Of a stretch of 64,000 nt of DNA, positions 18,901 to 26,839 are shown piece by piece (positions within the stretch are counted from its first letter, which is position 1; each line of letters begins with the position of its first letter). A program made the translations under genes and the position numbers. This stretch comes from Chitinophaga sp. S165 (GTDB lineage Bacteria; Bacteroidota; Bacteroidia; Chitinophagales; Chitinophagaceae). The notes under the pieces are model-generated. The model was not told the DNA's origin and ran no database searches. It was given only the letters and a program-made list of their open reading frames with translations. The DNA is taken from NCBI RefSeq assembly GCF_003182155.1, contig NZ_QGTG01000001.1, forward strand, positions 788,390-852,389, written 5' to 3'.

Positions 18901-20144
18901 TCATCATAGTAGGTATTCGTCAGTACCCGTAACGCGGTGGAATCAATGAAAGGAAATGCATTCAACGGATCAAACGTCGCCAGATTGATGGCCGTCTGCA
19001 TAACCTCCCGGCTTCTTGCATCATAAAATAAGGCAGTCTTCTGTTCCCGGTTCAACTGATCATAATAAGTGGCATGCCACATTCCCAGGACTTTCAGTAT
19101 GCCATCCCTTCTGCCTGTCAGCCGGTCGCGCACATCGTACAGCATCTCCGTACTATCTGCTCCCGGTACCTTCTGCACAATGAGCCGTCGGCGGTTGTCG
19201 TACCGGTACATGAAACACAGTTCCCTTGCAACGTCGGCGGGTATGACCCAGTTATGGCTGATTGCCTGTATTGCTTTGGGTGGTATGATGAAGCGCTGAT
19301 CTCCCCTTGCATCGTAAACATAGTACGTACAAAGCCATCCGGTGTGTGCTGTGCCTGGGAATGCTGCGAGCTGGATCTTCTTCAGTACTATACGCCCCTC
19401 TTTATCCTTGTATGTGATTGCCAACGTACCCGCTTCATTGATAGTCACATCTTTCAACAATTCAGCTTTCCCATATATCCGGCTGCTGACAGGTATGAGA
19501 CTTGTTGCCGGTAAATCCCAAACCCTCACGGAATCTGTACTGCTGTTAAGCAGGTATTGTTGCTTTACCGGGCGATTTCCTCCTTCTTTTGCCCAGCTGT
19601 TACCAGGATCCCACGTTTGCAATACCCTGTTAAGCGGAGCTGCTTCATACGCTGTTTGAGCGTAATAAATACTGTCAGCATCCGTTCCGGGAATCATTGC
19701 GCTATCCTTGTAAAAAGCCCGCTGATCTATGAATGGCGATTTCTTGAAAAGCCCGTCATTCACGTTTCCCGTTTTCGGTACATAAGGCAGGTATTTATAT
19801 TGCTCCCGTCCAAATACATCATACACAACCGGGGAGACAAGGTCCCGGCCTCCCGGACTAACGCCTTTTTCTACCGTCTGCAATAGCCTTCCCAGGCCGT
19901 CAAAATACCGGGTTTCCTGTGCCACTTCTGCCACTGTTCTACCAGCAGATATCACCGTTGCATTGTCTGACGTTGGCATTGCCGGCGTCCAGATCCGTAT
20001 AAAATTGGTAGCCGTCATAGCATAAGCTGCCGGCGGCGCTACAGGAATTGCAACAGGCCTCGAAGTATTTGCAGGCCTGTTCTGTGCAGATAAAATACTG
20101 GCACTACATGACAAAATGAATAAAAGAAAACTGGTCAGTTTCAT
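15912..20144 (-). CDS. secreted DUF6443/RHS-repeat protein with C-terminal toxin-like tip
   Basis: 1410 residues. A signal peptide (MKLTSFLLFILSCSASILSAQ) is followed by the Bacteroidota DUF6443 region (TRYFDGLGRLLQTVEKGVSP, PVVYDVFGREQYKYLPY). A long stretch of degenerate YD/RHS repeats follows (YDVRDRLTGRRDG, YEYNIRGWLKSLN, YDGGGNLLSMKQ). The RHS-associated core lies at about 1110-1190 (YPFGLTMAG, YNGIEFSQELDLLQYDAFYR, LDPQIGRWKQIDP). After the core, about 220 residues differ in style: a linker, then a compact tip at about 1310-1410 with GIQVVYDNLGDYFRIENL and EYHQITHYKNID. RHS proteins form a shell around a C-terminal toxin. The tip looks like a small nuclease of the BECR sort, but that is a weak inference. 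The putative immunity gene follows at once. Confidence 0.88.
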   Translation of the reverse strand: MKLTSFLLFILSCSASILSAQNRPANTSRPVAIPVAPPAAYAMTATNFIRIWTPAMPTSDNATVISAGRTVAEVAQETRYFDGLGRLLQTVEKGVSPGGRDLVSPVVYDVFGREQYKYLPYVPKTGNVNDGLFKKSPFIDQRAFYKDSAMIPGTDADSIYYAQTAYEAAPLNRVLQTWDPGNSWAKEGGNRPVKQQYLLNSSTDSVRVWDLPATSLIPVSSRIYGKAELLKDVTINEAGTLAITYKDKEGRIVLKKIQLAAFPGTAHTGWLCTYYVYDARGDQRFIIPPKAIQAISHNWVIPADVARELCFMYRYDNRRRLIVQKVPGADSTEMLYDVRDRLTGRRDGILKVLGMWHATYYDQLNREQKTALFYDARSREVMQTAINLATFDPLNAFPFIDSTALRVLTNTYYDDYNFPGRQPYIVTDISKVQAGVNPYAEVLPAVPGLKTKGMVTGRRSRIEAMEQFNTTTIYYNNKGRVIQTIADNMPGGKDVTNTLYDFSGKVLSTYLKHTNPRSTLTPQSTVLTMFDYDAGGRLDSIKKRINDNPALQRTIAVNSYDELGRIKTKRLDVTGTASQLEVLHYEYNIRGWLKSLNRQFVNTPNAASNWFGQDYSYDHGFDSVAYNGNIAGIKWKSLSDGIPRAYGYDYDRADRLTRADFTEQLSGSTAWNNTKADFSVIGLTYDGGGNLLSMKQMGLNGLAIQTIDSLKYGYFPNSHRLSYVTDKKNNPSSILGDFKETDNREVQDYWYDPNGNIAKDKNKAIDTIYYNHQQLPAILFTKNRQASIYYLYAGGSGERLAKMVSDGSTQPQQLNVTHYINGFQYEQDTLQFMSHEEGRIRPIYKGGQPVTYAFDYFIKDQLGNVRMVLSSRKDTTIYAATMETAATTNENALFSNIDNTRAPKPVNYPQDNTTNPNAYVSRLNAINGQKVGTSIVLRLVAGDSIQIAVRAFYKNAGAATSNTNATAMVTAILQAFSSPGVVDGIHQSGGSASPVYTLSSSTYNQLKTKDASQNQPDKPKAYLSYVMFDDQFNLVDENSGVRQVGNGIDVLHTLALQKMRIKKSGFLYIYTSNESGQDVFFDNLVVTHNGGPLLEETHYYPFGLTMAGISRSALKGALYPENRKRYNGIEFSQELDLLQYDAFYRTLDPQIGRWKQIDPKIDNMEAWSPYASNFDNPVRYSDLLGDWPGLGDGFWARLLNFASNARDNFRNNTNRQKEFVSEKASQGMENLKNRIATGTTTPQLLFEEIRKNPLAAVTSLGGMEIKFTAVAAQELALGGKGAGAGASTIEGVEVTTKMAGKLDGAGRAAEYSSEWPKASLQGAIDQFAPGAKGFLSKDSQKTIYLNNETGIQVVYDNLGDYFRIENLQLKGKRKYIDFTGTVPNNKIVNSKQMGRSQGEYHQITHYKNID

Positions 20145-20538
20145 AGTATCGAAATAAATAATGATTCCGCCCCACGAGTGGTGAAGTGAACCAATAATGA
20201 TCGGAGTAGCTGCGTGAATGGCAGAACAGTTACAGCGTCGAAAACATTCGCTGATGGCTCAGAGCCAATACTGCGCAATATCCGGGACTAACAATAATTA
20301 TGTAAATCGGAAATAAACAGTTAAAACGATAGGTATTGTAGGATCAAGTTTCTCATATTAAAACAATCAATGGTTACAGGGCACGAAATAAAGCTATCTT
20401 TTTGAATAATTAGTTAATGAGAAGTTAACAGAATAAAATAACGATGTAATAGCCTCCTCAATATAGTGATCCTTCTAAAATGTTCCAATAGGCTTTCTAT
20501 CGGCTTCATACAAGGCTACTAAAAGGTTACCAAAAGGG

Positions 20539-20589
20539 TATTTAAAGGTCATTTATATATCAAATCGATATTGAAGTGACCTTTAAATA
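20539..20589. promoter_or_regulatory. perfect 13-bp inverted repeat, possible operator
   Basis: TATTTAAAGGTCA (20539-20551) and TGACCTTTAAATA (20577-20589) are exact reverse complements separated by 25 AT-rich bases. It ends 32 bases upstream of the -7 box of the gene at 20678, a position suited to an activator or repressor dimer. A hairpin terminator is less likely because no gene ends here. Confidence 0.6.
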
Positions 20590-20621
20590 ATATTTTGATG
20601 TCAATTTAGTATCCTTATACG

Positions 20622-20629
20622 TACCTTTG
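20622..20629 (+). promoter_or_regulatory. -7 box TACCTTTG for the gene at 20678
   Basis: Exact TAnnTTTG match 48 bases upstream of the ATG. A TTTG lies at 20594-20597, 24 bases upstream, which is wider than the usual spacing. Confidence 0.45.
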
Positions 20630-20677
20630 AGAAACGATACAGGAAACTTGTATTACTAACCTCAAAACGACCTTTTT

Positions 20678-21217
20678 ATGGCCATTGTTAAAGACAATAT
20701 CCTCATGCAACTTGTCAGGGGTTCTCTTGGCAAGCAAATCACGATCTACGAAAGGAATGGGCAGATCATTATGGCGAAGAAACGCGGCCCTTCAAAGAAA
20801 AAGCCTACACAAAAGCAGCTGGAGGCAAGGCATAAGATGACCATTGCTTCGATGCGTGCGCAGATAATGCTGGAAGATCCGCAGATAAAGGCTTACTATC
20901 AGTCGCTGGCAGGGCCAGGACAAAATGCCTATAATATAGCGGTAAAGGATGCGTATCGCAGTCCTGAAGTCCAGAATATCAGGCTGGAAAAAGAACAGGT
21001 AGTAGTGACTACTCAACATGAGTTCCGGGTAGCAGAAGTGGAGGTAAAGGTAATAGACGCTGACGGGGTAATTACGGAGAGCGGCCGGGCATTTTTGGGC
21101 CGCAACGGAGTAGACTGGTATTATAAAGCAGCTGCACTGCCTGTGGGTGCTAAAGTCATTGTAGTAGTGAAAAGTTTACCAGGGATTCTAACGGTGAGGG
21201 AATTGTTGCTTACATAA
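20678..21217 (+). CDS. Bacteroidota-specific conserved hypothetical protein
   Basis: 179 residues. The opening (MAIVKDNILMQLVRGSLGKQ, then ITIYERNGQIIMAKKRG) and the basic linker PSKKKPTQKQLEARHK, followed by a helical segment ending in AYYQSLAGPGQNAYNIAVKDA, resemble a recurrent Bacteroidota family that I know only as hypothetical. The C-terminal half is predicted beta-rich (VVVTTQHEFRVAEVEVKVID). No signal peptide is present. A long upstream region with an inverted repeat suggests it is regulated on its own. It neighbours the RHS island, but no functional link is shown. Confidence 0.75.
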   Translation: MAIVKDNILMQLVRGSLGKQITIYERNGQIIMAKKRGPSKKKPTQKQLEARHKMTIASMRAQIMLEDPQIKAYYQSLAGPGQNAYNIAVKDAYRSPEVQNIRLEKEQVVVTTQHEFRVAEVEVKVIDADGVITESGRAFLGRNGVDWYYKAAALPVGAKVIVVVKSLPGILTVRELLLT

Positions 21218-21456
21218 CTGTTTTCAGTGTTTAACATGGCCTCTTTCCGATTGGCGATCATTCCCGAATACGCCTTAATTGAATAGCTGGCTTGAATTAT
21301 TCTGATATGTGTTATTCCGCACCAAAAGTGGATAGGCGTAGCCGTGACTTAATCACACGGATCATTTATACCTGCCTCCCGCTGGTATGTTTACCCCTAC
21401 CGGATACCTCCGTACTTTCGCCGGAAATATGAATGCAGAAACACTATAATGTTTCC

Positions 21457-21464
21457 TATATTTG
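21457..21464 (+). promoter_or_regulatory. -7 box TATATTTG at the DUF2809 gene
   Basis: Exact TAnnTTTG match ending 6 bases before the ATG at 21471 and 15 before the ATG at 21480. It favours a very short or absent leader, and if the first ATG is at the transcript start the second may be the one used. Confidence 0.45.
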
Positions 21465-21470
21465 AGGCGT

Positions 21471-21875
21471 ATGATACCTATGAGAACCAAGAAGATCCTT
21501 TTGTATTTTGCACTGTTCCTGCTATCCATTCCCCTCGGACTGGCAACACGTTATTTCCCGGACTATTTTCCCGACATGATAAGGATCTATGGAGGTGATG
21601 CCCTCTATGCGACCTGCCTGTTTTTCTTTCTCCGGCTCCTGTTTCCCGCTACAGAGCTGGCAAAACTGGGTATCCTGAGTTTTCTGGCATGTCTCGTTAT
21701 TGAACTGCAACAGTTATACAAGGCCGGTTGGATCGTTCATCTGAGGCATACCTTTCCATTCGGGCTGATACTAGGCTATGATTTTGTACTTAGCGATTGC
21801 ATATGTTATGCGGTTGGCAGCATCCTGGGAGTATGTATTGCATACCTCATGGAACGGTCCTGGGCTCTTCGCTAG
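21471..21875 (+). CDS. DUF2809 family membrane protein
   Basis: 134 residues from the ATG at 21471; an in-frame ATG three codons later is equally possible. Four hydrophobic segments are visible (KILLYFALFLLSIPLGLAT, ALYATCLFFFLRLLF, LGILSFLACLVIELQQLY, and a final ICYAVGSILGVCIAYLM). The signatures RYFPDYFPDMIRIYGGDALY, ELQQLYKAGWI and LRHTFPFGLILGYDFVLSD match DUF2809, a family of small inner-membrane proteins of unknown function. It is followed 62 bases later by the GH5 gene on the same strand; a functional link is not obvious. Confidence 0.87.
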   Translation: MIPMRTKKILLYFALFLLSIPLGLATRYFPDYFPDMIRIYGGDALYATCLFFFLRLLFPATELAKLGILSFLACLVIELQQLYKAGWIVHLRHTFPFGLILGYDFVLSDCICYAVGSILGVCIAYLMERSWALR

Positions 21876-21937
21876 TTTCTTATAAATTGCTATTTTACCT
21901 CCTCGTCAATTTACCCGTCCATCCATAATTCATTGTT

Positions 21938-23710
21938 ATGAAACTAACTAAACACGTCACGTTATTGCTATTGATCTCACTGTCCTTTAAACCCATGAAA
22001 GGATTTAGCCAGGGCTTCCTGAGAGCCAAAGGCACGCAGATCGTTAACCAGAAAGGACAAAACGTATTACTGCGCGGCATCGGCCTGGGCGGCTGGATGC
22101 TGCAGGAAGGATATATGTTGCGCGTAAATGGCCAGGGCCAGCAACATAAGATCCGCGCAGGTATTGAAAGTCTGATCGGGCCTAAAAGAACACAGGAGTT
22201 CTATGATGCCTGGCTTGACAATCATACCACCAAAGCGGATATTGACTCCATGAAAGCATGGGGCTTCAATTCCGTTCGTTTACCCATGCACTTTAACCTG
22301 TACACGTTACCGGCAGATAAAGAACCTGTAGCCGGACAACATACCTGGCTGGAAAAAGGATTTGCCATGACCGACAGTTTGCTGGCCTGGTGTAAGGCTA
22401 ACGATATGTACCTGATCCTGGACCTGCATGCGGCTCCCGGCGGACAAGGCAATGACCTCAACATTGCTGACCGTGACGGTTCCAAGCCTTCTCTCTGGGA
22501 GAATGAGGCTGATCGCTTAAAGACAGTGGCATTATGGAAAAAACTGGCAGAACGTTACCGTGATGAGCCTTTCATCGGGGCCTATGATATCCTCAATGAA
22601 CCCAACTATGGTTTTGAAGATCCTGAGAATGATAAAAACGGTTTAAAGGAGCAGAATAACGTGCCGCTGAAACAACTCATGCAGGATATTACAAAGGCTA
22701 TCCGTGAGGTAGATGAAAATCATATCATCATCATTGAAGGTAATGGCTGGGGAAATAACTATAATGGCATCCTGCCTCCGTGGGACAAAAACATGGTGCT
22801 GAGCTTCCACAAGTACTGGAGCCTGAATGATTCCGCATCCATCGCCAATATCATCAATTTCCGCAAGCAATACAACGTTCCGGTATGGCTGGGTGAGACA
22901 GGTGAAAACTCTAATGTCTGGTTCACGGAAGCTATCCGTTTATTTGAGAAAAATAACATTGGCTGGTCATGGTGGCCACTGAAGAAAATAGGTACTAACA
23001 ACCCGCTGGAAATCAGATCTAACGAGAAATATATGCATGTCATCAACTACATAAGTGGCAAAGGCAGTGCGCCTGCAGGAGATGTGGCGTATGAAGGTTT
23101 AATGGAGGTTGCAAGAGGATCGAACATCCGCAGTAATATTCTGCACCGCGATGTGATCGATGCTATGATCCGTCAGCCGTTCTCTGATAAAACATTACCA
23201 TTTAAAAACAATACTATCACTAAAACGGGTACACTGGATGCGGTGGATTATGACCTGGGAAGGAACCGTGCTGCCTACTTCGATACGGATACTGCAAACT
23301 ATCGTACATCCAATCCGAAATGGGTAGGCGGCAACCGTGGCAGGGTATATCGGAATGACGGTGTTGATATAATAGCCGACTCCGCCAATGCAGGCAGCTA
23401 TTGTGTAACTGATCTTGTTACAGGCGAGTGGTTGAAGTACACCGTAAACATCACACTGAAAGGGAAATATAATATTTCTTTTATTGCGGCCCCTGGTAAA
23501 GTACCTGGTAAGCTGGCCATTGCAATTGACGGAAAACCAATAGGCAAAGTAACGGTGATCCCTGCAAAGGAAAACAGGAATAATGGCTGGCAAACCTATG
23601 CACTGCGTAATGTAGCGTTGAAGAACGGCCGCCAAACCCTCCGGTTGTCCGCCGAAACGGGAGGATTTGACTTAAAGGCCATCCGTTTTGAAAAGTCCCC
23701 TGTCCCATAA
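21938..23710 (+). CDS. secreted GH5-family glycosidase with C-terminal carbohydrate-binding module
   Basis: 590 residues. A signal peptide (about 1-25) is followed by a GH5 TIM barrel. The start RGIGLGGWMLQEGYMLR, the segment NSVRLPMHFN and the catalytic pair are visible: acid/base E221 in ILNEPNYG and nucleophile E320 in PVWLGETGENS. The barrel ends around residue 370. The last 150 residues (about 435-588; YDLGRNRAAYFD, GEWLKYTVNI, GGFDLKAIRFEK) look like a CBM6/CBM35-type beta-sandwich. GH5 enzymes cut beta-glucans, mannans and related chains; the N-terminal pattern resembles exo-glucanase-like members, but the substrate is not certain. It is exported to periplasm or outside. No SusCD pair is adjacent. 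Confidence 0.93.
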   Translation: MKLTKHVTLLLLISLSFKPMKGFSQGFLRAKGTQIVNQKGQNVLLRGIGLGGWMLQEGYMLRVNGQGQQHKIRAGIESLIGPKRTQEFYDAWLDNHTTKADIDSMKAWGFNSVRLPMHFNLYTLPADKEPVAGQHTWLEKGFAMTDSLLAWCKANDMYLILDLHAAPGGQGNDLNIADRDGSKPSLWENEADRLKTVALWKKLAERYRDEPFIGAYDILNEPNYGFEDPENDKNGLKEQNNVPLKQLMQDITKAIREVDENHIIIIEGNGWGNNYNGILPPWDKNMVLSFHKYWSLNDSASIANIINFRKQYNVPVWLGETGENSNVWFTEAIRLFEKNNIGWSWWPLKKIGTNNPLEIRSNEKYMHVINYISGKGSAPAGDVAYEGLMEVARGSNIRSNILHRDVIDAMIRQPFSDKTLPFKNNTITKTGTLDAVDYDLGRNRAAYFDTDTANYRTSNPKWVGGNRGRVYRNDGVDIIADSANAGSYCVTDLVTGEWLKYTVNITLKGKYNISFIAAPGKVPGKLAIAIDGKPIGKVTVIPAKENRNNGWQTYALRNVALKNGRQTLRLSAETGGFDLKAIRFEKSPVP

Positions 23711-23782
23711 GAACTCGTTGCGGCTGTACAGCAGACGCAGGGTATCAAATACTGATCATCATAAGCTGATGTACGGATATGA

Positions 23783-23812
23783 AAAGTCCTGTAGTTGAAA
23801 CTGCAGGACTTT
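23783..23812. terminator. bidirectional terminator between GH5 and DUF779 genes
   Basis: AAAGTCCTGTAGTT (23783-23796) pairs with AACTGCAGGACTTT (23799-23812) with a single G-T wobble around a tiny loop. It lies between two convergent stop codons and serves both. Confidence 0.8.
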
Positions 23813-23827
23813 CCATTGTAGGATAGT

Positions 23828-24199
23828 TTAAGTCAGCGGTTGTGTCGCTTCCAGCTCCGCAAGCTCCTCGTTAGAGAATATGCGTGAGCGGATATGAAAT
23901 CTGACTCCCAGGGGGATTTCCAGTGAAAAACTACTGCCACGCCCCTTGATGACGTCCAGAATCAGTTGCGTGTGTTTCCAGTACTCAAACTGGTCCCCGC
24001 TCATATAAAACTTACAACCGGCTACTTCGCCCAGACATACATCTGATGCGCCGGTCTTGAATTCCCCTTCAGGAAAGCACATTGGTTGTGAGCCGTCACA
24101 ACAGCCCCCACTTTGGTGAAACATGAGGGGGCCATTTTTGTGACGGAGCTCGTTGATCAAGGATACGGCTTCCTCTGTTGCTATGATTCTCCTGGTCAT
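23828..24199 (-). CDS. DUF779 family protein, aldehyde dehydrogenase companion
   Basis: 123 residues. FHQSGGCCDGSQPMCFPEGEF and YMSGDQFEYWKHTQLILDV are typical of DUF779, small proteins commonly encoded beside acetaldehyde/aldehyde dehydrogenases. The conserved GGCCDG cysteines suggest metal binding or redox chemistry, but no activity is established to my knowledge. It starts 27 bases after the stop of the aldehyde dehydrogenase gene on the same strand, so they form an operon. It ends at a strong hairpin. Confidence 0.93.
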   Translation of the reverse strand: MTRRIIATEEAVSLINELRHKNGPLMFHQSGGCCDGSQPMCFPEGEFKTGASDVCLGEVAGCKFYMSGDQFEYWKHTQLILDVIKGRGSSFSLEIPLGVRFHIRSRIFSNEELAELEATQPLT

Positions 24200-24226
24200 G
24201 AAAAAAGTTAAGACACTGTATAAAGT

Positions 24227-25759
24227 TTAAAAGAATCCCAGTTTCTGTTTGCCGTAAGAGATCAGCATGTTCTTCGTTTGACGATAATGGTTCAGCATCA
24301 TCTTATGCGTTTCTCTTCCGAAACCTGACTTTTTGTACCCGCCGAACGGCGCATGCGCCGGGTAAGCGTGATAACAATTCACCCATACCCTGCCTGCCTG
24401 AAGTGCTCTCGGTACCTGGTACAGTTCGTGGGCATCCCTGGTCCACACACCGGCGCCTAAACCGTAGAGGGTATCATTGGCTATCTGGATCGCTTCTTCT
24501 GTTGTTTTAAAAGTAGTTACACAAGCTACCGGCCCAAAGATCTCTTCCTGGAATACGCGCATTTTATTATCGCCTTTGAGCAAGGTAGGCTGGATATAAA
24601 ATCCGTGTTCCAGACCACTGTTCTGGTGGAAGGCTTCCCCTCCGCATAATACCTGTGCACCTTCCTGTTTACCGATGTCCAGGTAACTCAGGATCTTCTG
24701 GTACTGGTCTTCGCTGGCCTGGGCTCCCATCATTACATTAGCATCGAGCGGGTTACCCATTTGAATAGCTTTTGTGCGCTGGATGACACGGTCCATAAAG
24801 CGGTCGTAAATGTGCTCGTGCACCAGTATACGGCTTGGGCAGGTACATACCTCACCCTGGTTGAGGGCGAACAATACGGCGCCTTCCACTGCCTTATCGA
24901 AGAATTCGTCATCCGCATCGGCCACACTTTCAAAGAAGATGTTAGGGCTTTTACCACCCAATTCCATTGTGATCGGGATCAGGTTTTCAGAGGCATACTG
25001 CATAATGAGCCTACCGGTTGTGGTTTCACCTGTAAAGGCTACCTTCTGTACTTTTGGAGAAGAGGCAAGCGGTTTACCAGCTTCCACACCAAAGCCGGTT
25101 ACAATGTTCAATACTCCTTTAGGCAGCACCTGGCCGACCAGTTCCATCAGCACCATAATACTGGTGGGGGTCTGTTCTGCAGGTTTTACCACTACACAGC
25201 AACCTGCAGCCAGGGCAGGCGCAATCTTCCAGGTTGCCATCAGCAACGGGAAGTTCCACGGGATGATCTGTCCTACAACCCCGATAGGCTCATGCAGGTT
25301 GATGCTTACCGTAGTTTCATCATGTTCACTGATCGTTCCTTCTTCACTACGGATCACTCCTGCGAAATACCGGAAATGATCGATAACCAGCGGCAGGTCG
25401 GCTGCTCTCGTTTCCCGGATAGGTTTTCCGTTATCTATCGTTTCAACTACTGCCAGATATTCCAGATTATCTTCCACTATCTGTGCAATTTTCAACAACA
25501 GGTTACTACGATAAGCTGCTGCTGTTTTGCCCCAGGTTTTGAATGCCTCGTGGGCTGCATCTATCGCTTTGTCAATATCCGCGGCATTACCTCTCGCAGC
25601 CTGTGTAAAAACCTTTCCATCTATTGGAGAAATGTTATCGAAATATTCACCGCTGGATGGTGGCACCCATTCGCCATTAATAAAGTGATCGTACCTGGTC
25701 TTAAATTCAGGGCGTGCTGCCAGGGTTGATGAAGGGGCAGCAGATGTTGCAACGCTCAT
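24227..25759 (-). CDS. NAD(P)-dependent aldehyde dehydrogenase (ExaC/AldB-like)
   Basis: 510 residues of the ALDH superfamily, oxidising an aldehyde (probably acetaldehyde or another short one) to the acid. The catalytic elements are intact: the general base E266 in MELGGKSPN, nucleophile C305 in [11 protein letters not shown], the nucleotide-site phrase [19 protein letters not shown] and FTGETTTGR. The C-terminal [12 protein letters not shown] is also typical. [11 protein letters not shown] is the form found in ExaC/AldB-type enzymes, which usually travel with DUF779 as here. The divergent AraC regulator 156 bases away is probably its activator. Cytoplasmic. Confidence 0.95.
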   Translation of the reverse strand: MSVATSAAPSSTLAARPEFKTRYDHFINGEWVPPSSGEYFDNISPIDGKVFTQAARGNAADIDKAIDAAHEAFKTWGKTAAAYRSNLLLKIAQIVEDNLEYLAVVETIDNGKPIRETRAADLPLVIDHFRYFAGVIRSEEGTISEHDETTVSINLHEPIGVVGQIIPWNFPLLMATWKIAPALAAGCCVVVKPAEQTPTSIMVLMELVGQVLPKGVLNIVTGFGVEAGKPLASSPKVQKVAFTGETTTGRLIMQYASENLIPITMELGGKSPNIFFESVADADDEFFDKAVEGAVLFALNQGEVCTCPSRILVHEHIYDRFMDRVIQRTKAIQMGNPLDANVMMGAQASEDQYQKILSYLDIGKQEGAQVLCGGEAFHQNSGLEHGFYIQPTLLKGDNKMRVFQEEIFGPVACVTTFKTTEEAIQIANDTLYGLGAGVWTRDAHELYQVPRALQAGRVWVNCYHAYPAHAPFGGYKKSGFGRETHKMMLNHYRQTKNMLISYGKQKLGFF

Positions 25760-25858
25760 AATTTGTGGAGTTTTTAAACGTGAAATAATACCTGCAATAT
25801 CCTTAACTGCTCATAAGACGCGGATATTATCGTACTTATTTATAGCACAATCGTACCT

Positions 25859-25866
25859 TAATTTTG
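25859..25866 (+). promoter_or_regulatory. -7 box TAATTTTG for the AraC gene at 25916
   Basis: Exact TAnnTTTG match 49 bases upstream of the ATG in the divergent gap between the aldehyde dehydrogenase and its probable regulator. A -33 element is not clear. Confidence 0.45.
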
Positions 25867-25915
25867 AGATGCCTGGAAAATTGGTTAACTTGTTAATAGT
25901 AAACAGATTACTCTT

Positions 25916-26839
25916 ATGCAGATAAAAAATTATTTGCAGACGATCGACCTTACTGTGCCGCAGCAGCTGCAAACTTTAGTGGAGAACAGACGCGTGTTCA
26001 ACCTCCGGAATTGTGAACTGAATATCTTCGAGAGTTATCAGCAGGCATATCATGTTCCGCTTACTTTTAATGACCTGGTGATCACCAGCATGATCAGGGG
26101 TAAGAAGGTCATGCATCTTTTCAATAAACCTTCTTTTGATTATCTGCCTGGTGAAACTGTCATTGTTCCACCACAGGAAACCATGATCATTGACTTTCCG
26201 GAAGCTACTGTGGATAATCCCACACAATGTATTGCCCTGGCAATTGATGATTGTTACATCAGGGAAACTGTCAACTATCTGAACCACTATTACAATACCG
26301 GTGAAGAGCAACAGAACTGGCAACTCTCATTCCGCCAGTACCATTTTGAAAACAATCATGAGATCACAGAACTCATCAATAAACTGATCCGCATTTGCAG
26401 CAGTAGCGAAAAGTCTAAAAATATTTATGCAGATCTTCAACTGAAAGAATTGCTCATCCGCTTATTGCAAAGCCAACAACTGGGAGAAGCAGAAGAAGGC
26501 AGCGCTGCCAATATGAACGGTAACCGGCAGAATTTTGTGCTGAATTATATACAGGAACATCTGACAGAAAAGATAGCTGTAGATGCACTAAGCCGTAAAG
26601 CTTATCTGAGCAGGAACCTGTTCTTCAAATGGTTCCGGGAGCAATTTGGTATCACACCACTGGAGTACGTGAACAAAGAAAGGATTAAACTGGCCAAACA
26701 GCTATTAGCAAAGCCGCAAAGCAGTATTTACGATGTAAGTAAGCTTTGCGGCTTCACTGATGTGAATTATTTTGTCAGAGTGTTCAGAAAACTGGAGGGC
26801 ACTACACCCAAAGTATACCAGTCTTCCCTGCAATTATAG
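25916..26839 (+). CDS. AraC family regulator divergent from aldehyde dehydrogenase
   Basis: 307 residues. The N-terminal region has an AraC-binding-like domain (KVMHLFNKPSFDYLPGETVI, VPPQETMIIDFPEA). The C-terminal region has two helix-turn-helix motifs: IAVDALSRKAYLSRNLFFKW and SIYDVSKLCGFTDVNYFVRV, followed by FRKLEGTTPKVYQ. Similar regulators are encoded opposite ExaC-type aldehyde dehydrogenases, so control of the 25759-23828 operon by an aldehyde or alcohol signal is the natural inference. Its stop codon abuts the stop codon of the convergent peptidase gene with no space between, leaving no room for a separate terminator. Confidence 0.93.
   Translation: MQIKNYLQTIDLTVPQQLQTLVENRRVFNLRNCELNIFESYQQAYHVPLTFNDLVITSMIRGKKVMHLFNKPSFDYLPGETVIVPPQETMIIDFPEATVDNPTQCIALAIDDCYIRETVNYLNHYYNTGEEQQNWQLSFRQYHFENNHEITELINKLIRICSSSEKSKNIYADLQLKELLIRLLQSQQLGEAEEGSAANMNGNRQNFVLNYIQEHLTEKIAVDALSRKAYLSRNLFFKWFREQFGITPLEYVNKERIKLAKQLLAKPQSSIYDVSKLCGFTDVNYFVRVFRKLEGTTPKVYQSSLQL

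Larger units (their letters stand above)
20145..20677. other. 533-bp divergent regulatory gap
   Basis: No gene is visible. The region lies between the minus-strand RHS gene and the plus-strand gene at 20678 and must hold both promoters. It is AT-rich in its right half and contains a perfect inverted repeat (20539-20589) and a TAnnTTTG box (20622-20629). I found no clear promoter for the RHS gene. Confidence 0.6.

Noticed and set aside
20161..20200. ATTCCGC-CCAC...GTGG motif, with a similar ATTCCGC-CC...GTGG at about 21315
   Set aside because: Similarity is limited to about 15 bases with gaps; not enough to call a repeat or transposon end.
24761..25729. Long plus-strand open frame (322 codons) opposite the aldehyde dehydrogenase
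   Set aside because: It is antisense to a complete, motif-intact ALDH gene; its translation is rich in Cys, Arg and aromatic residues with no family features.
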